The notes: generated by a model from the letters alone, not told the origin. Shown: positions 1 through 7,651, counted from the first letter of the stretch. The stretch is 57,942 nucleotides of DNA from DSBG01 sp049975365 (GCA_049975365.1 JBNGDS010000009.1:1-57942); one strand, 5' to 3'. Numbers and translations: made by a program.

Positions 1-83
1 GAACACCGTAGCTTCCGACTGATCTATTAATTTTTGAAGGATAGCCCCATGAGGCAATTAGAGCCGTCTCTGACATTCCAATC

Positions 84-317
84 CTAATTTTTTTTTTCCT
101 TAATTAGCCGAATCTCGTCATCCGTTATCAGCCCTCTCGTCCTCGCTTCTTCAAACATCAATTCATTTCTGTATATATCGTTTCCCAGTGCGCGGATAAG
201 TTGATCATTTGACACGGTAGACAGTTGATTACTATCCATTCGGGATAATTGAAATGGAGAACCTGCACAGCCAGTCAAAAAAGCAGTGAGTAATAATACA
301 AATGTCAAAATCTTCAT
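84..317 (-). CDS. Small predicted lipoprotein, 77 aa
   Basis: The product begins with a hydrophobic signal sequence ending in the lipobox LTGC (Cys17), so it should be lipid-anchored. The mature part (about 60 residues) is polar, contains a pattern DQLIRALGNDIYRNEL and ends in a lysine-rich tail. I do not recognise a family. The start is supported by an AGGAGG-type ribosome-binding site at about 324-331 on the minus strand. It lies divergent from the integron integrase, the orientation a first gene cassette would have, but I cannot find an attC site in the 83 bases left of it before the window edge. The function is unknown; export and lipidation are inferred from the signal only. Confidence 0.75.
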   Translation of the reverse strand: MKILTFVLLLTAFLTGCAGSPFQLSRMDSNQLSTVSNDQLIRALGNDIYRNELMFEEARTRGLITDDEIRLIKEKKN

Positions 318-352
318 TGTTCTTCCTCCTTATCTGGTTGCATAACAATTAC

Positions 353-394
353 TATACCGAAGTCACAAATATTGATAATCTTGACTTCGGTATA
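353..394. repeat. Perfect 13-bp inverted repeat between lipoprotein and integrase genes
   Basis: TATACCGAAGTCA (353-365) is repeated inverted as TGACTTCGGTATA (382-394) around a 16-base AT-rich spacer. No T run follows on either strand, so it is not an obvious terminator. It sits about 20 bp upstream of the lipoprotein ribosome-binding site and about 100 bp upstream of the integrase start. It could be an operator, a cruciform, or part of a folded recombination site. Confidence 0.7.
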
Positions 395-496
395 AGGGCA
401 TAATAGTCACTAAATGTGGAATGTCACCAATATGCCTCAACCAAATACTTGCCTTTTTTGGAATTGTCTTTATTATAGCTTACACATTGACATGAA

Positions 497-1498
497 ATGT
501 ATCAAGGTTTTTTTAGGATGGTCGGAGCAGGGCAAAAATCGCTTAAACTCTTTGACCGGATAAGAGAAGTTATCCGGATAAAACACTATTCCCTGAGCAC
601 TGAGAAAACCTATATCTCCTGGATAAAGAGGTATATGTTGTTCCATCGTATGCGCCATCCCAGGGAGATGAACACACGGGACATTGAATCCTTCCTCACC
701 CATTTGGCTATAGACCTCAAGGTATCATCTTCCACCCAGAACCAGGCTTTCAATGCAGTTCTATTCCTGTATTGGGAAGTGCTCGGTGTTGATCTAGATG
801 GCTCGATCGATGCAATCAGGGCAAAGCGGCCAACCTATATACCGACAGTACTGAGTCATGAGGATGCCATGCGGGTTATCGATTCCATGTCTGGAATACA
901 TCGGCTGATGGCCCAACTTCTCTATGGGTGCGGTTTACGGGTCATGGAATGCATGAGGCTCAGGGTGAAGGATGTAGATTTTGCGATGAGTACGATCACA
1001 ATACAGGATGGAAAAGGAGGAAAGGGGAAGGTGGTCATGCTTCCTGATGCCTTGCGCCAACCCCTTGCTGACCACCTGAAACTGGTGAAGACACTCTTCG
1101 ATCATGACATGAAAGGAGGCGTCAAAGGGGTTTCTCTGCCATATGCCCTTGAGAGAAAATATCCACGCGCATCGATCCAGTGGGCATGGCAGTATATCTT
1201 TCCTTCAAAGGATGTGTCCACTGATCCCTGTTCAGGTTCTGTTCGACGTCACCATCTTCACCCCAGCACCCTCCAGAAGGCTGTGAAACGAGCTGTTGCA
1301 GCTGCAGGCATTCACAGACCCGTGGGCTGCCACACATTCCGTCACAGCTTTGCCACGCGTCTTCTGGAAAACGGGTACGACATCCGCACGGTCCAAGAGT
1401 TGCTCGGCCACAGAAACATACATACGACCATGATCTATACCCACGTCATGTGCAAAGGGGCCGGGGCGGTGAGAAGCCCGCTTGACATCCCTGGTTGA
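497..1498 (+). CDS. intI: Integron integrase (IntI-type tyrosine recombinase)
   Basis: This is a 333-residue tyrosine recombinase, the usual length of IntI. The N-terminal SAM-like core-binding domain (about 20-105, with TYISWIKRYMLFHRMRHP) is followed by the catalytic domain: Arg in GCGLRVME, HTFRHSFATRLLENG (HxxR) and the nucleophile Tyr in TTMIYTH. The insert ALERKYPRASIQWAWQYIFP is the additional domain that separates integron integrases from XerC/D, and RRHHLHP and the ending GVRSPLD-like GAVRSPLD are also typical. An alternative start is ATG 518, which follows AGG directly. No cassette array or clear attC is visible. Its first cassette would lie to its left, where a divergent lipoprotein gene is found. 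The gene looks intact and probably functional. Confidence 0.93.
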   Translation: MYQGFFRMVGAGQKSLKLFDRIREVIRIKHYSLSTEKTYISWIKRYMLFHRMRHPREMNTRDIESFLTHLAIDLKVSSSTQNQAFNAVLFLYWEVLGVDLDGSIDAIRAKRPTYIPTVLSHEDAMRVIDSMSGIHRLMAQLLYGCGLRVMECMRLRVKDVDFAMSTITIQDGKGGKGKVVMLPDALRQPLADHLKLVKTLFDHDMKGGVKGVSLPYALERKYPRASIQWAWQYIFPSKDVSTDPCSGSVRRHHLHPSTLQKAVKRAVAAAGIHRPVGCHTFRHSFATRLLENGYDIRTVQELLGHRNIHTTMIYTHVMCKGAGAVRSPLDIPG

Positions 1499-1658
1499 AC
1501 ACGGCGCACACTCCGTATCTGAAGGGTGCTCGGCTGGATAGGTGCTCTCCCTCCCACATAATGTTTCGATGAATGGGATATGACTGTCCAGGGTGCGGTA
1601 TCGACGGCGTACAGGTTCACGTGTTACCAGAAAGGTGAGGGTCAGTCAAAGAAGAAGG

Positions 1659-1695
1659 CGCGGGGGCGATTCAGACAGGCCTCCTCGCCCCCGCG
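1659..1695 (-). terminator. Rho-independent terminator of the leftward redox operon
   Basis: An 11-bp GC-rich perfect stem, CGCGGGGGCGA (1659-1669) with TCGCCCCCGCG (1685-1695), loop of 15 bases. Read on the minus strand it is followed by a pyrimidine-rich tail (CCTTCTTCTTT), 27 bp past the stop of the cytochrome b gene. Confidence 0.65.
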
Positions 1696-1721
1696 GATGT
1701 AAAGGGGAAGTTTGTTCTGGT

Positions 1722-2585
1722 TCAGGGTTTCTTTTCTCTCTCTGAATCTCCGGGTTCCTCCTCAGGGGATTCAGGATGATCTTCCGTACCCTCTGAGGTT
1801 GGTTCAGCGGGTTTTTCCCCTGGTTCGGGTTCTTCGGACACGAGAATTTCTTCAGGCTCTGCTCCTTCTTCTTCACGGGGTTCTTCAGGTTGAGTCAGCT
1901 CGGGTGGGACAGGGGGCGGCTCCAGCTCAGCGATCCACAGGGGATGGCGGTGGCGCGCATAGTCGAAGCGTATGTTCCGGGTGAAGATCGAGCGCACCAT
2001 GGGCCGGTTCGGCTTGATGATGATCGCCGCCATGTGGGCGAAGAAGGCGAGCACGAAGAGGATGAAAAAGATGTTGTGCACCCAGGTTGCCCACAGGAGA
2101 ATGCCGAGGGACATATCGGGTGCGTAGATGTTCTTGTAGGTCTTGATGAGCCCGGAGATGATCAGGCCTGCAATGATCACGACCATGCCGGCGTATGCCA
2201 GACGCTGCTCGGGCAGATACTTGTGGAACGGCGGCTCCTCGGCCTTGCCCAGGAAGCTCTTGATCACCTGGATGGACTGGCGGATGTCTCCTTTCTTGGG
2301 GAGCATGGCTTTGTGGCCGAGCAGCCCGTGGTAGAAGACATGGAAGAGGCATGCTGCAATGAACACGATGGATGCCGCGTAGTGGATCTTCAGAGAATAG
2401 ATGAAGTCGCCCGACCAGGCGAGCCCCGGGATATCGGTAATGTAGTAGCGTTTCGCAATGGGCAGTTCGAAGATGCCGGTGAGCACCAGGAGCAGGCCGG
2501 AGATGGCAATGGCCCAGTGCTCGATGAGCACGATCATGCTGTGGCGCCTGACAAGGCCCTTGTCGTGCAGGATTCGATCACTCAT
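1722..2585 (-). CDS. Membrane cytochrome b subunit, formate dehydrogenase gamma-like
   Basis: A 287-residue membrane protein of the FdnI/thiosulfate-reductase cytochrome b family, which passes electrons between a periplasmic Fe-S subunit and the quinone pool. About four hydrophobic segments are visible (near residues 18-38, 68-90, 130-150 and 170-195), with His residues in HWAIAISG, KIHYAAS, FHVFYHG and HNIFFIL suited to bind haem b. After the last segment comes an unusual 75-residue acidic tail rich in Pro and Glu (PEEPREEEGAEPEE and similar). I chose the start at 2585 because it has GGAGGA upstream and overlaps the previous stop by 8 bp; a longer frame exists to 2636. The gene is translationally coupled to the Tat-type Fe-S gene upstream. 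No catalytic subunit adjoins. Confidence 0.82.
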   Translation of the reverse strand: MSDRILHDKGLVRRHSMIVLIEHWAIAISGLLLVLTGIFELPIAKRYYITDIPGLAWSGDFIYSLKIHYAASIVFIAACLFHVFYHGLLGHKAMLPKKGDIRQSIQVIKSFLGKAEEPPFHKYLPEQRLAYAGMVVIIAGLIISGLIKTYKNIYAPDMSLGILLWATWVHNIFFILFVLAFFAHMAAIIIKPNRPMVRSIFTRNIRFDYARHRHPLWIAELEPPPVPPELTQPEEPREEEGAEPEEILVSEEPEPGEKPAEPTSEGTEDHPESPEEEPGDSEREKKP

Positions 2586-3573
2586 CCCGGTCTTCCTCCT
2601 TCCCCGGTTTCTTCCTGGCACCGGCTGCAGCAGCAACCCCTGCGATGAGGCCGGCTACCGGGGCAATCAGGACAGCGGTCCCCATGGTGTCTGTTTTGGC
2701 CATGCTTCGTTCCACAGGATCGAAATGGGGTTTCCCCGGTCCTTTCTCGATGGCTTCATTCAAAAGCTCGAAGGGAACCGGAGACACATAGAGGGTGGAG
2801 GTCCCGCCGTTTTCCGTGTCGCCGTAGAGAAATCCATTCATGGATCCTGTTCGCCTCCGGGCCTCGGCGTAGATTTCCTCCCTCGGTCCAATGAGCATGG
2901 CATGTCTCGGGCAGGCATCCACGCACACGGGATTCTTCCCCTCCAGGAGCAGATCCTGGCAGAGGTCGCACTTGAACATCACGCCGTTGCCGGCAAGTGT
3001 GGGCAGGATGTGGAGATAGATGCCGACGCCGGACTGGCGCTGGGGGATGCTCCAGGGACACACGGTTCGGCACTTGGCACCGCCGAAGCACAGGTCCTTG
3101 TCGATCACGACGGCGCCGGTTTTATATTTGTGGTTCGCGGTAAAGGGGCAGATCGTGGCGCATGCGGGGTTGTCACAGTGCATGCAGCGCCTCGGAATGA
3201 AAAGGGTTTTGTGTTCCCCGTTGTATTCAACGTCTGCCTTCTGGATGTAAAGGTAGGTATATGGGGTGAGCCGGCCGGTCACGTCTTTTTTCTTTGACCA
3301 ATCTTCGATCATGCCCCTGGGCAGGAGCTTGGGGATGGGGTCCACGGGTTCAGGGACCGTATCGATGTTTTTTTGCCGGCATGCCTCGATGCAGGCCGGG
3401 GTATCGCGGTCAGGGCATCCATCGCACAGGGTCAGGTCGATGAGCGTGGCAAGCCTCCCGCTCTCCTGTGCCCGTGAAGGTTTCGGAAGCCCCACGGTGG
3501 AAGCGAGTGCCACACCGCCTGCTGCCTTGAGGAAAGACCTGCGGGAAATGCCAGTCTTTTTCCTCATGCTCAT
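2578..3573 (-). CDS. Tat-exported four-cluster ferredoxin-type subunit (FdnH/HybA-like)
   Basis: The 331-residue product starts with a Tat signal (SRRSFLKAAGG) and contains four cysteine groups of the DMSO-reductase/formate-dehydrogenase beta type: CDGCPDRDTPACIEAC, CMHCDNPACATICP, CFGGAKCRTVCP and CDLCQDLLLEGKNPVCVDACP. Near the C terminus a hydrophobic segment (VLIAPVAGLIAGVAAAAG) should anchor it to the membrane from the periplasmic side. It would relay electrons from a periplasmic oxidoreductase to the cytochrome b encoded next (8-bp overlap). GGGAGG lies ahead of the start. No molybdopterin or hydrogenase catalytic subunit is found in this unit, so the electron donor is unknown; the exported hydrogenase at 10.4-14 kb is one possible partner, but that is inference. 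Confidence 0.85.
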   Translation of the reverse strand: MSMRKKTGISRRSFLKAAGGVALASTVGLPKPSRAQESGRLATLIDLTLCDGCPDRDTPACIEACRQKNIDTVPEPVDPIPKLLPRGMIEDWSKKKDVTGRLTPYTYLYIQKADVEYNGEHKTLFIPRRCMHCDNPACATICPFTANHKYKTGAVVIDKDLCFGGAKCRTVCPWSIPQRQSGVGIYLHILPTLAGNGVMFKCDLCQDLLLEGKNPVCVDACPRHAMLIGPREEIYAEARRRTGSMNGFLYGDTENGGTSTLYVSPVPFELLNEAIEKGPGKPHFDPVERSMAKTDTMGTAVLIAPVAGLIAGVAAAAGARKKPGKEEDRDE

Positions 3574-3614
3574 TGGATATCCTCCCTTTGGATTATGGTA
3601 GTTCTTACATCGCC

Positions 3615-3908
3615 TTAGAGGGAACAGCCCCCCGACATGTGCGACGGGGTGATGCGGGAGGTGATGTTCACCCCCCAGAAGTTCGCATCGATGGTGATGT
3701 CCCCGGTAAGGTCTAGGGTATGTTTGTCAATAATAAGGGGAATTCCGTCAACATCAAATCTCACATCGTTTTCCTTCAGCTCATCCAGAGCCAGCCGCAG
3801 CTGCGGGCCGCCTCAGCCGAATCTCAGGAGGATCCTCAGATCACGATCGCCTCGCTGCTGATAGTGCTTCTCAAGTGCTGCCTTTCCATTCTGGGTCAGG
3901 GTAATCAT
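3615..3908 (-). CDS. HesB/IscA-like selenoprotein with in-frame UGA (Sec32), 97 aa
   Basis: Reading the minus strand from ATG 3908 gives an N-terminal part ending RILLRFG, an in-frame TGA at 3813-3815 (codon 32), then GGPQLRLALDE and a full C-terminal part ending HMSGGCSL and TAA at 3615-3617. The arrangement matches the known HesB-like selenoprotein family, in which Sec sits before GGP or GP at the place of the first metal-binding Cys of IscA. Both sides of the TGA keep the family pattern (D..P or DEL, then an ID..F.G segment), so this is one gene, not two. GGAGGG precedes the start. IscA-type proteins carry or deliver iron-sulfur clusters; the exact job of the selenium form is not known. 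It is the first gene of a unit with the Fe-S and cytochrome b genes and lies divergent from a Crp/Fnr gene. Confidence 0.88.
3777..3793 (-). promoter_or_regulatory. Candidate bacterial SECIS hairpin for the HesB-like selenoprotein
   Basis: On the minus-strand message, TGGCTC and GAGCTG pair (four Watson-Crick and two G-U pairs) around the loop TGGAT. The loop begins 25 bases after the UGA and has G at its second position, which fits the bacterial SECIS model. An alternative GC-rich hairpin lies nearer the UGA. Folding has not been computed. Confidence 0.55.
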
Positions 3909-3972
3909 GGATTTTGTCCCTCCATATTTACTGATATTGTCTTTCTTTAGTGGACGCAGAGCAAAAATGGCA

Positions 3973-3986
3973 TTGATCAAGATCAA
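3973..3986. promoter_or_regulatory. Perfect FNR-type site TTGAT-N4-ATCAA
   Basis: TTGATCAAGATCAA is an exact match to the FNR/DNR family consensus. It sits in the 104-bp divergent region, 26 bp before the Crp/Fnr gene and 64 bp before the selenoprotein gene. At -41.5 for the leftward gene it would give a start of transcription near 3938, and for the regulator gene it is so close to the start codon that repression is more likely. This implies autoregulation and anaerobic activation of the leftward unit, by inference. Confidence 0.8.
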
Positions 3987-4012
3987 CAAAATGTGAAAAA
4001 GATAGGTGAACG

Positions 4013-4684
4013 ATGGATGCCTTCCAGATCCTCACTCATATCCCGCTCTTCAAGGGGCTGCCTGACGATCAGCTCTGGATCCTCGCAGAATGTGCGAGCG
4101 AGCATCGATACAAGCCCGGCGAGGCGATCTTTGCCGCTGAACAGGAATCCAAGGCCCTCCACCTCGTGATCTGGGGCAGGGTGAAGCTGTTCAAGACCTC
4201 GGAGGAGGGCAGGGAACAGACCATCTTCGTGTTCGGCCCTGGTGAGCCCTTCTGCCTGACCGCACTTGCCGACGAGTTTTCACCTGCACACGCAACTGCG
4301 CTGGAGGAGGTGCGCATTCTCTCGTTTTCCGCCGATGTGCTGGAATCCGTGGCGCGGAAGGAGCCTTCTCTCCTGTTCAACATGCTGCTGGTGCTCTTCA
4401 GGCGGATCAAGGAGTTGATGACACTGGTCGAGTCGCTCGCGTTGAAGGACATGCCCCAGCGTGTGGCGAGCTACCTGGTGAATGCTCTCGATCAGCACGG
4501 GGCAGGGGATGTGATCGTGCTGAACTTTTCCCAGCGGGAGCTGGCAAAACTTCTCGGCACGACACCCGAAACGCTCTCCCGGGTGTTCAGGAAACTCGAG
4601 GATGAAGGGATCCTGCAGGTGGAGAACCGAACCATCAGGGTCACTGACAGAAACGCGCTGGTCAGGATAATGAACCGCGAGTGA
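4013..4684 (+). CDS. Crp/Fnr-family transcription regulator
   Basis: The 223-residue protein has an N-terminal cyclic-nucleotide-binding-like beta roll (about 10-125, with YKPGEAIFAAEQES and GRVKLFKTSEEGREQ), a long dimerisation helix and a C-terminal winged helix with the recognition segment QRELAKLLGTTPETLSRVF. The N terminus lacks the Cys cluster of classical FNR, so it is unlikely to bind a 4Fe-4S cluster in that way; it resembles DNR/HcpR-type regulators that sense haem, NO or other signals. A perfect TTGAT-N4-ATCAA site lies just upstream, so it probably controls itself and the divergent selenoprotein-Fe-S-cytochrome b unit. It converges on the hydrogenase protease gene, with a shared stem-loop between them. 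Confidence 0.9.
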   Translation: MDAFQILTHIPLFKGLPDDQLWILAECASEHRYKPGEAIFAAEQESKALHLVIWGRVKLFKTSEEGREQTIFVFGPGEPFCLTALADEFSPAHATALEEVRILSFSADVLESVARKEPSLLFNMLLVLFRRIKELMTLVESLALKDMPQRVASYLVNALDQHGAGDVIVLNFSQRELAKLLGTTPETLSRVFRKLEDEGILQVENRTIRVTDRNALVRIMNRE

Positions 4685-4693
4685 TAATCAAGA

Positions 4694-4729
4694 CCGGAAC
4701 AGGAAATTTCAGGCCTGTTCCTGTTCCGG
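4694..4729. terminator. Stem-loop between convergent genes, likely bidirectional terminator
   Basis: A 12-bp perfect stem, CCGGAACAGGAA (4694-4705) and TTCCTGTTCCGG (4718-4729), with a 12-base loop. It lies 10 bp after the Crp/Fnr stop and includes the last codons and stop of the protease gene. T runs are weak on both sides (TCTTGATT leftward), so termination is plausible rather than certain. Confidence 0.5.
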
Positions 4730-5191
4730 ATTCAGCGGCTCCAAGGATCGCTCGATATCTCTCCTGATTGTCTCGATGATTGTATCGAGCTGTTCGGTCA
4801 GTACCGGGGAGAGCTCTTCCCCGAATGCGACCTCCCTTCCGATCTCGATCCCATAGATACCGCCGAGCTTCGGCATGTGGAGACCGCTGCAGGAACCGAA
4901 TTCCATGAGCTCGAAGATGTCCATGCCGTGGGAGGAGAACAGGTGCAGGGTGCCATGGCGGTCCTGGCTGGTGAGCTTTCTGACCCTGCCGATCGTTCCT
5001 CCCGTGGTCATGGCATCGACGATGAAGAGGGTGTCGTACCCGATGATCGAATCGAGGAGATTCAGGCCGATGAGGGGGCTTGTCTCCACCTGAACCCCGT
5101 CGATAGTTCCTTTGAGCCGTTCCGCAACAATCAGGCCGACCCCGTCGTCCGACAGGATGGGATTCCCCATGCCCAGGACAAGCACCTTCAT
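4709..5191 (-). CDS. [NiFe]-hydrogenase maturation endopeptidase (HycI/HyaD family)
   Basis: A 160-residue protease that removes the C-terminal tail of the hydrogenase large subunit after nickel insertion. The N terminus has GMGNPILSDDGVG with the first metal-binding acid (Asp in SDD), the second acid is in IVDAM, and the His ligand is in SSHGMD. Length and motifs fit the M52 peptidase family. It is the last gene of the leftward group-3 hydrogenase operon, 16 bp after the large subunit gene, whose product carries a 25-residue tail past the last His. It is therefore the likely dedicated protease of that enzyme, while the exported hydrogenase has its own at 14035-14526. The start ATG 5191 is the only sensible one. 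Confidence 0.9.
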   Translation of the reverse strand: MKVLVLGMGNPILSDDGVGLIVAERLKGTIDGVQVETSPLIGLNLLDSIIGYDTLFIVDAMTTGGTIGRVRKLTSQDRHGTLHLFSSHGMDIFELMEFGSCSGLHMPKLGGIYGIEIGREVAFGEELSPVLTEQLDTIIETIRRDIERSLEPLNPEQEQA

Positions 5192-5207
5192 CTGGAGAGT
5201 CCACGCA

Positions 5208-6668
5208 TTATCGTCTGATCTCCCTGATGGGTGTTCCCTCGCTGTTCCTGATCGTGACCGTGATGGGCATGGTTCCGGGCATGGAGTGCGTTGCGCACGA
5301 GAGGCACGGGTCGTATGCCCTGAACGCCATTTCCACCATGTTGAGGATGCCTTCCTTCACATCCGGTCCCTTGACAAATCCCTGGGCAGCTTTCTTGACA
5401 GAAAGACAGATGGGCGCGGCATTGTTCTGCGTTGCCACGATGAGGTTTGCCTTGGTCATGATCCCGTTGTCATCGGTTTCGTAGTGGTGGAACAGCGTGC
5501 CGCGAGGGGCCTCGACCGCCCCCACGCCCTTGTTTCTGAGCTTGAGGTTCATGTTGCGGATGTCTTTGCTGGTGAGCTGCGGATCGTTGGCAATCTGCAC
5601 ATTGTGCTCCGCTGCCTGCAGGGCGCAGATGAGCCGTGCCCAGTGGGTGGCAAGCGTATGGTGAGCTGGCTTTCCGCCAAGGGTGTCGAAGAGGATCTCC
5701 GCCTCTTTCTGGGCAAGGGGTGTCATGAGCGAGTCTCCCACGTTCAACCGTGCGAGCGGGGCAACCCGGTACAGCGATGTCCCGTCTCCCTCTATGAGTC
5801 CCTGCCATCCTAGCGGCTTCAGGTGGGTGAGCCTGATGTAGGTCCAGGGCTCAACCCATTCACCGATATACTGATCATAGTCCCTGGGGTGGAACTTCAC
5901 GTATTCCTTGCCTGTGTAGTCGATTACCCGCACCGTGCCGTCGTAGAAGTTCACCCTGTTCTGTTCGTCCACCAGGGACATGTAGTAGGTCTTGAGCTGG
6001 TAGGCCTCGTTCAGAATGAGGTCCACGTAGGCCTTGTTGCCCAGCACATGGGTTTTGAACAGCTCGATTGCAAACTGGGCGAATTCAAGGGTGATGTCTG
6101 CAGTCTCCCTGATCCATGTGCGGTCCTCCTCGGTGATGCCCCGGGGGACACCTCCTGGAAGCCCACCCTCCGGGTGAGGCGCCTTGCTGAAGATGTGGCG
6201 GATGATGTCTCGGTTGCGCTTGCGCACATCGATCACCTTGAGCCCCACCTCCTTGCCCACCTTGCCGATCACGCCCAGAATGTTGCGCTCCTTGGGGTCG
6301 GCATCCGGCCCGCAGATGAAATCGGGCGCCGAGAGAAAGAAGAAGTGGATGTAGTGGTCTTCGATGTAGAAGGAATTGAATTCGAGCTGGCGGATGAGTT
6401 TTGCTGCCGGCGTGGGCTCCACGCTGTAGAGGTCGTCCAGTGCCTTGGTGGCGGCCATGTGGTGGGCTGAAGGGCACACGCCGCAGATGTTGGGCACGAT
6501 CCTGGGCATCTCTTCAGCCGGCCTGCCGAGGCAGAACCGTTCGAAGCCCCGTAGTTCGACCACCTGCCAGTAGGCATCCTTCACATTCCCTTTGTCGTCG
6601 AGGAAGATCTCGATCTTTCCGTGGCCTTCAAGCCTGGTGATGGGATCAATGGTTATTGTTCGCGACAT
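5208..6668 (-). CDS. mvhA: Group 3 [NiFe]-hydrogenase large subunit (MvhA-like)
   Basis: The 486-residue catalytic subunit binds the Ni-Fe(CN)2CO centre through two CxxC pairs, CGVCPSAHH near residue 65 and DPCLSCATH near the C terminus. After the final His a 25-residue extension remains, to be removed by the protease encoded next. There is no signal, in keeping with the cytoplasmic F420-nonreducing/bidirectional hydrogenases of group 3 (MvhA, HoxH). I placed the start at ATG 6668 (MSRTITIDPITRLEGHG), with GGAG upstream and 2 bp after the small subunit stop; a longer frame runs to 6737 but would overlap that gene. All four ligands are Cys, so it is not a Sec-containing hydrogenase. Confidence 0.93.
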   Translation of the reverse strand: MSRTITIDPITRLEGHGKIEIFLDDKGNVKDAYWQVVELRGFERFCLGRPAEEMPRIVPNICGVCPSAHHMAATKALDDLYSVEPTPAAKLIRQLEFNSFYIEDHYIHFFFLSAPDFICGPDADPKERNILGVIGKVGKEVGLKVIDVRKRNRDIIRHIFSKAPHPEGGLPGGVPRGITEEDRTWIRETADITLEFAQFAIELFKTHVLGNKAYVDLILNEAYQLKTYYMSLVDEQNRVNFYDGTVRVIDYTGKEYVKFHPRDYDQYIGEWVEPWTYIRLTHLKPLGWQGLIEGDGTSLYRVAPLARLNVGDSLMTPLAQKEAEILFDTLGGKPAHHTLATHWARLICALQAAEHNVQIANDPQLTSKDIRNMNLKLRNKGVGAVEAPRGTLFHHYETDDNGIMTKANLIVATQNNAAPICLSVKKAAQGFVKGPDVKEGILNMVEMAFRAYDPCLSCATHSMPGTMPITVTIRNSEGTPIREIRR

Positions 6669-6670
6669 GG

Positions 6671-7651
6671 CTATTTCTCCTTGGTCTTCCCAGGGGATTT
6701 CCTGAACGTGGCGGAGGGGAGCGTGAACCGGTAGCAATACCCCGAGAGGTCTACGATGCCGTCGATCAGGTCGGTCACCTCCTTCTCCTTGTCCGGACCG
6801 ATGAGCGCCGCAAGGCTGGAGATGAACCGGGAGCCTGCATCATCCACGCCTTCCACAGGGCCGAAGCAGCCCCGGCACGGAGTGTTCACCCTGATGCATG
6901 TCTCTCCGCAGCCGGCCCTCGTCGCAGGCCCCATGCAGATGATTCCCTGCGCGAGGAAGCACTTGTCCGGGTCTGCCTCGACCTCGTGGATTCTCCGTAT
7001 CTCGTTCAATTCGATCTTGAGCGGTTTCGACTCGTTTCTCGGGCACGTGTCACACAGGGCCTTCCGCGGTGCCAGGGTCGCACCCCGTGGAGGCAGCTTG
7101 CCCTCGACCACAGCGAACACGGCGTTTGCCACGAGATCCGGAGGCGGCGGGCACCCGGGGAGGTAGTAATCAACGTCGATAATCTGGTTGAGGGGATACA
7201 CGTGTTCGAAGAATTCAGGCAGCGTCAACGTGTAGCCGTTTATCTTCGTCTCCGGGGAAGGGACGTTGTGCTTCGGGTTCACCACCGTGGGCGCGTTCTG
7301 GTAGACCCAGTCGAAGATGTCCTTCTTGGACCGGAAGTTCGCAAGGCCCGGGGTTCCACCGAAACACGCGCAGCTCCCGAATGCCAGCACGATCTGGGAT
7401 TTCTCCCTGAGCAGTTTTGCCATCTCCTCCTGCTCGGAATTCCTCACCGCGCCATGGATGATGCTCAAGGTGATTTCCCTGTCTTCCATGGCCCTGATGG
7501 ATGCGTACTTGAAGTCCATGGCAACGGGCCACAGCACGATGTCAACGGCATCGGCGACCGTGAGGATCACCTCGTTCAGGTCAACGATGGTCTCGTCGCA
7601 TCCGCCGCAGGCTGTCAGCCAGTAGATGGCAACCTTTGGTTTTTCAGCCAT
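6671..7651 (-). CDS. mvhG: Group 3 [NiFe]-hydrogenase small subunit (MvhG-like)
   Basis: A 326-residue cytoplasmic small subunit without Tat signal. It carries Cys residues for three Fe-S clusters: CGGCDETIVD near residue 15, FGSCACFGGTPG near 90, LPGCPPPPD near 165, then CDTCPRNESKP, CFLAQGIICMGPATRAGCGETC and TPCRGCFGP. These are the proximal, medial and distal cluster ligands of MvhG/HoxY-type proteins. It transfers electrons from the NiFe centre of the large subunit to MvhD and onward to the flavoprotein encoded first in the operon. The neighbour order GltD-like, MvhD, MvhG, MvhA, protease shows one complex. Confidence 0.92.
   Translation of the reverse strand: MAEKPKVAIYWLTACGGCDETIVDLNEVILTVADAVDIVLWPVAMDFKYASIRAMEDREITLSIIHGAVRNSEQEEMAKLLREKSQIVLAFGSCACFGGTPGLANFRSKKDIFDWVYQNAPTVVNPKHNVPSPETKINGYTLTLPEFFEHVYPLNQIIDVDYYLPGCPPPPDLVANAVFAVVEGKLPPRGATLAPRKALCDTCPRNESKPLKIELNEIRRIHEVEADPDKCFLAQGIICMGPATRAGCGETCIRVNTPCRGCFGPVEGVDDAGSRFISSLAALIGPDKEKEVTDLIDGIVDLSGYCYRFTLPSATFRKSPGKTKEK

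Noticed and set aside
1499..1721. attC or cassette remnants downstream of the integrase
   Set aside because: Cassettes lie at the 5' side of intI, and no GTTRRRY/RYYYAAC pairs were found here; the only structure is the terminator stem.
1890..2648. Long plus-strand frame opposite the cytochrome b gene
   Set aside because: It is a shadow of the GC-rich minus-strand gene; its product has no recognisable domain, and the minus-strand product has clear membrane helices and haem ligands.
3720..3950. Plus-strand short frames over the HesB-like gene
   Set aside because: They are artefacts of the region whose true gene is on the minus strand and is interrupted by the Sec UGA; the plus products show no family features.
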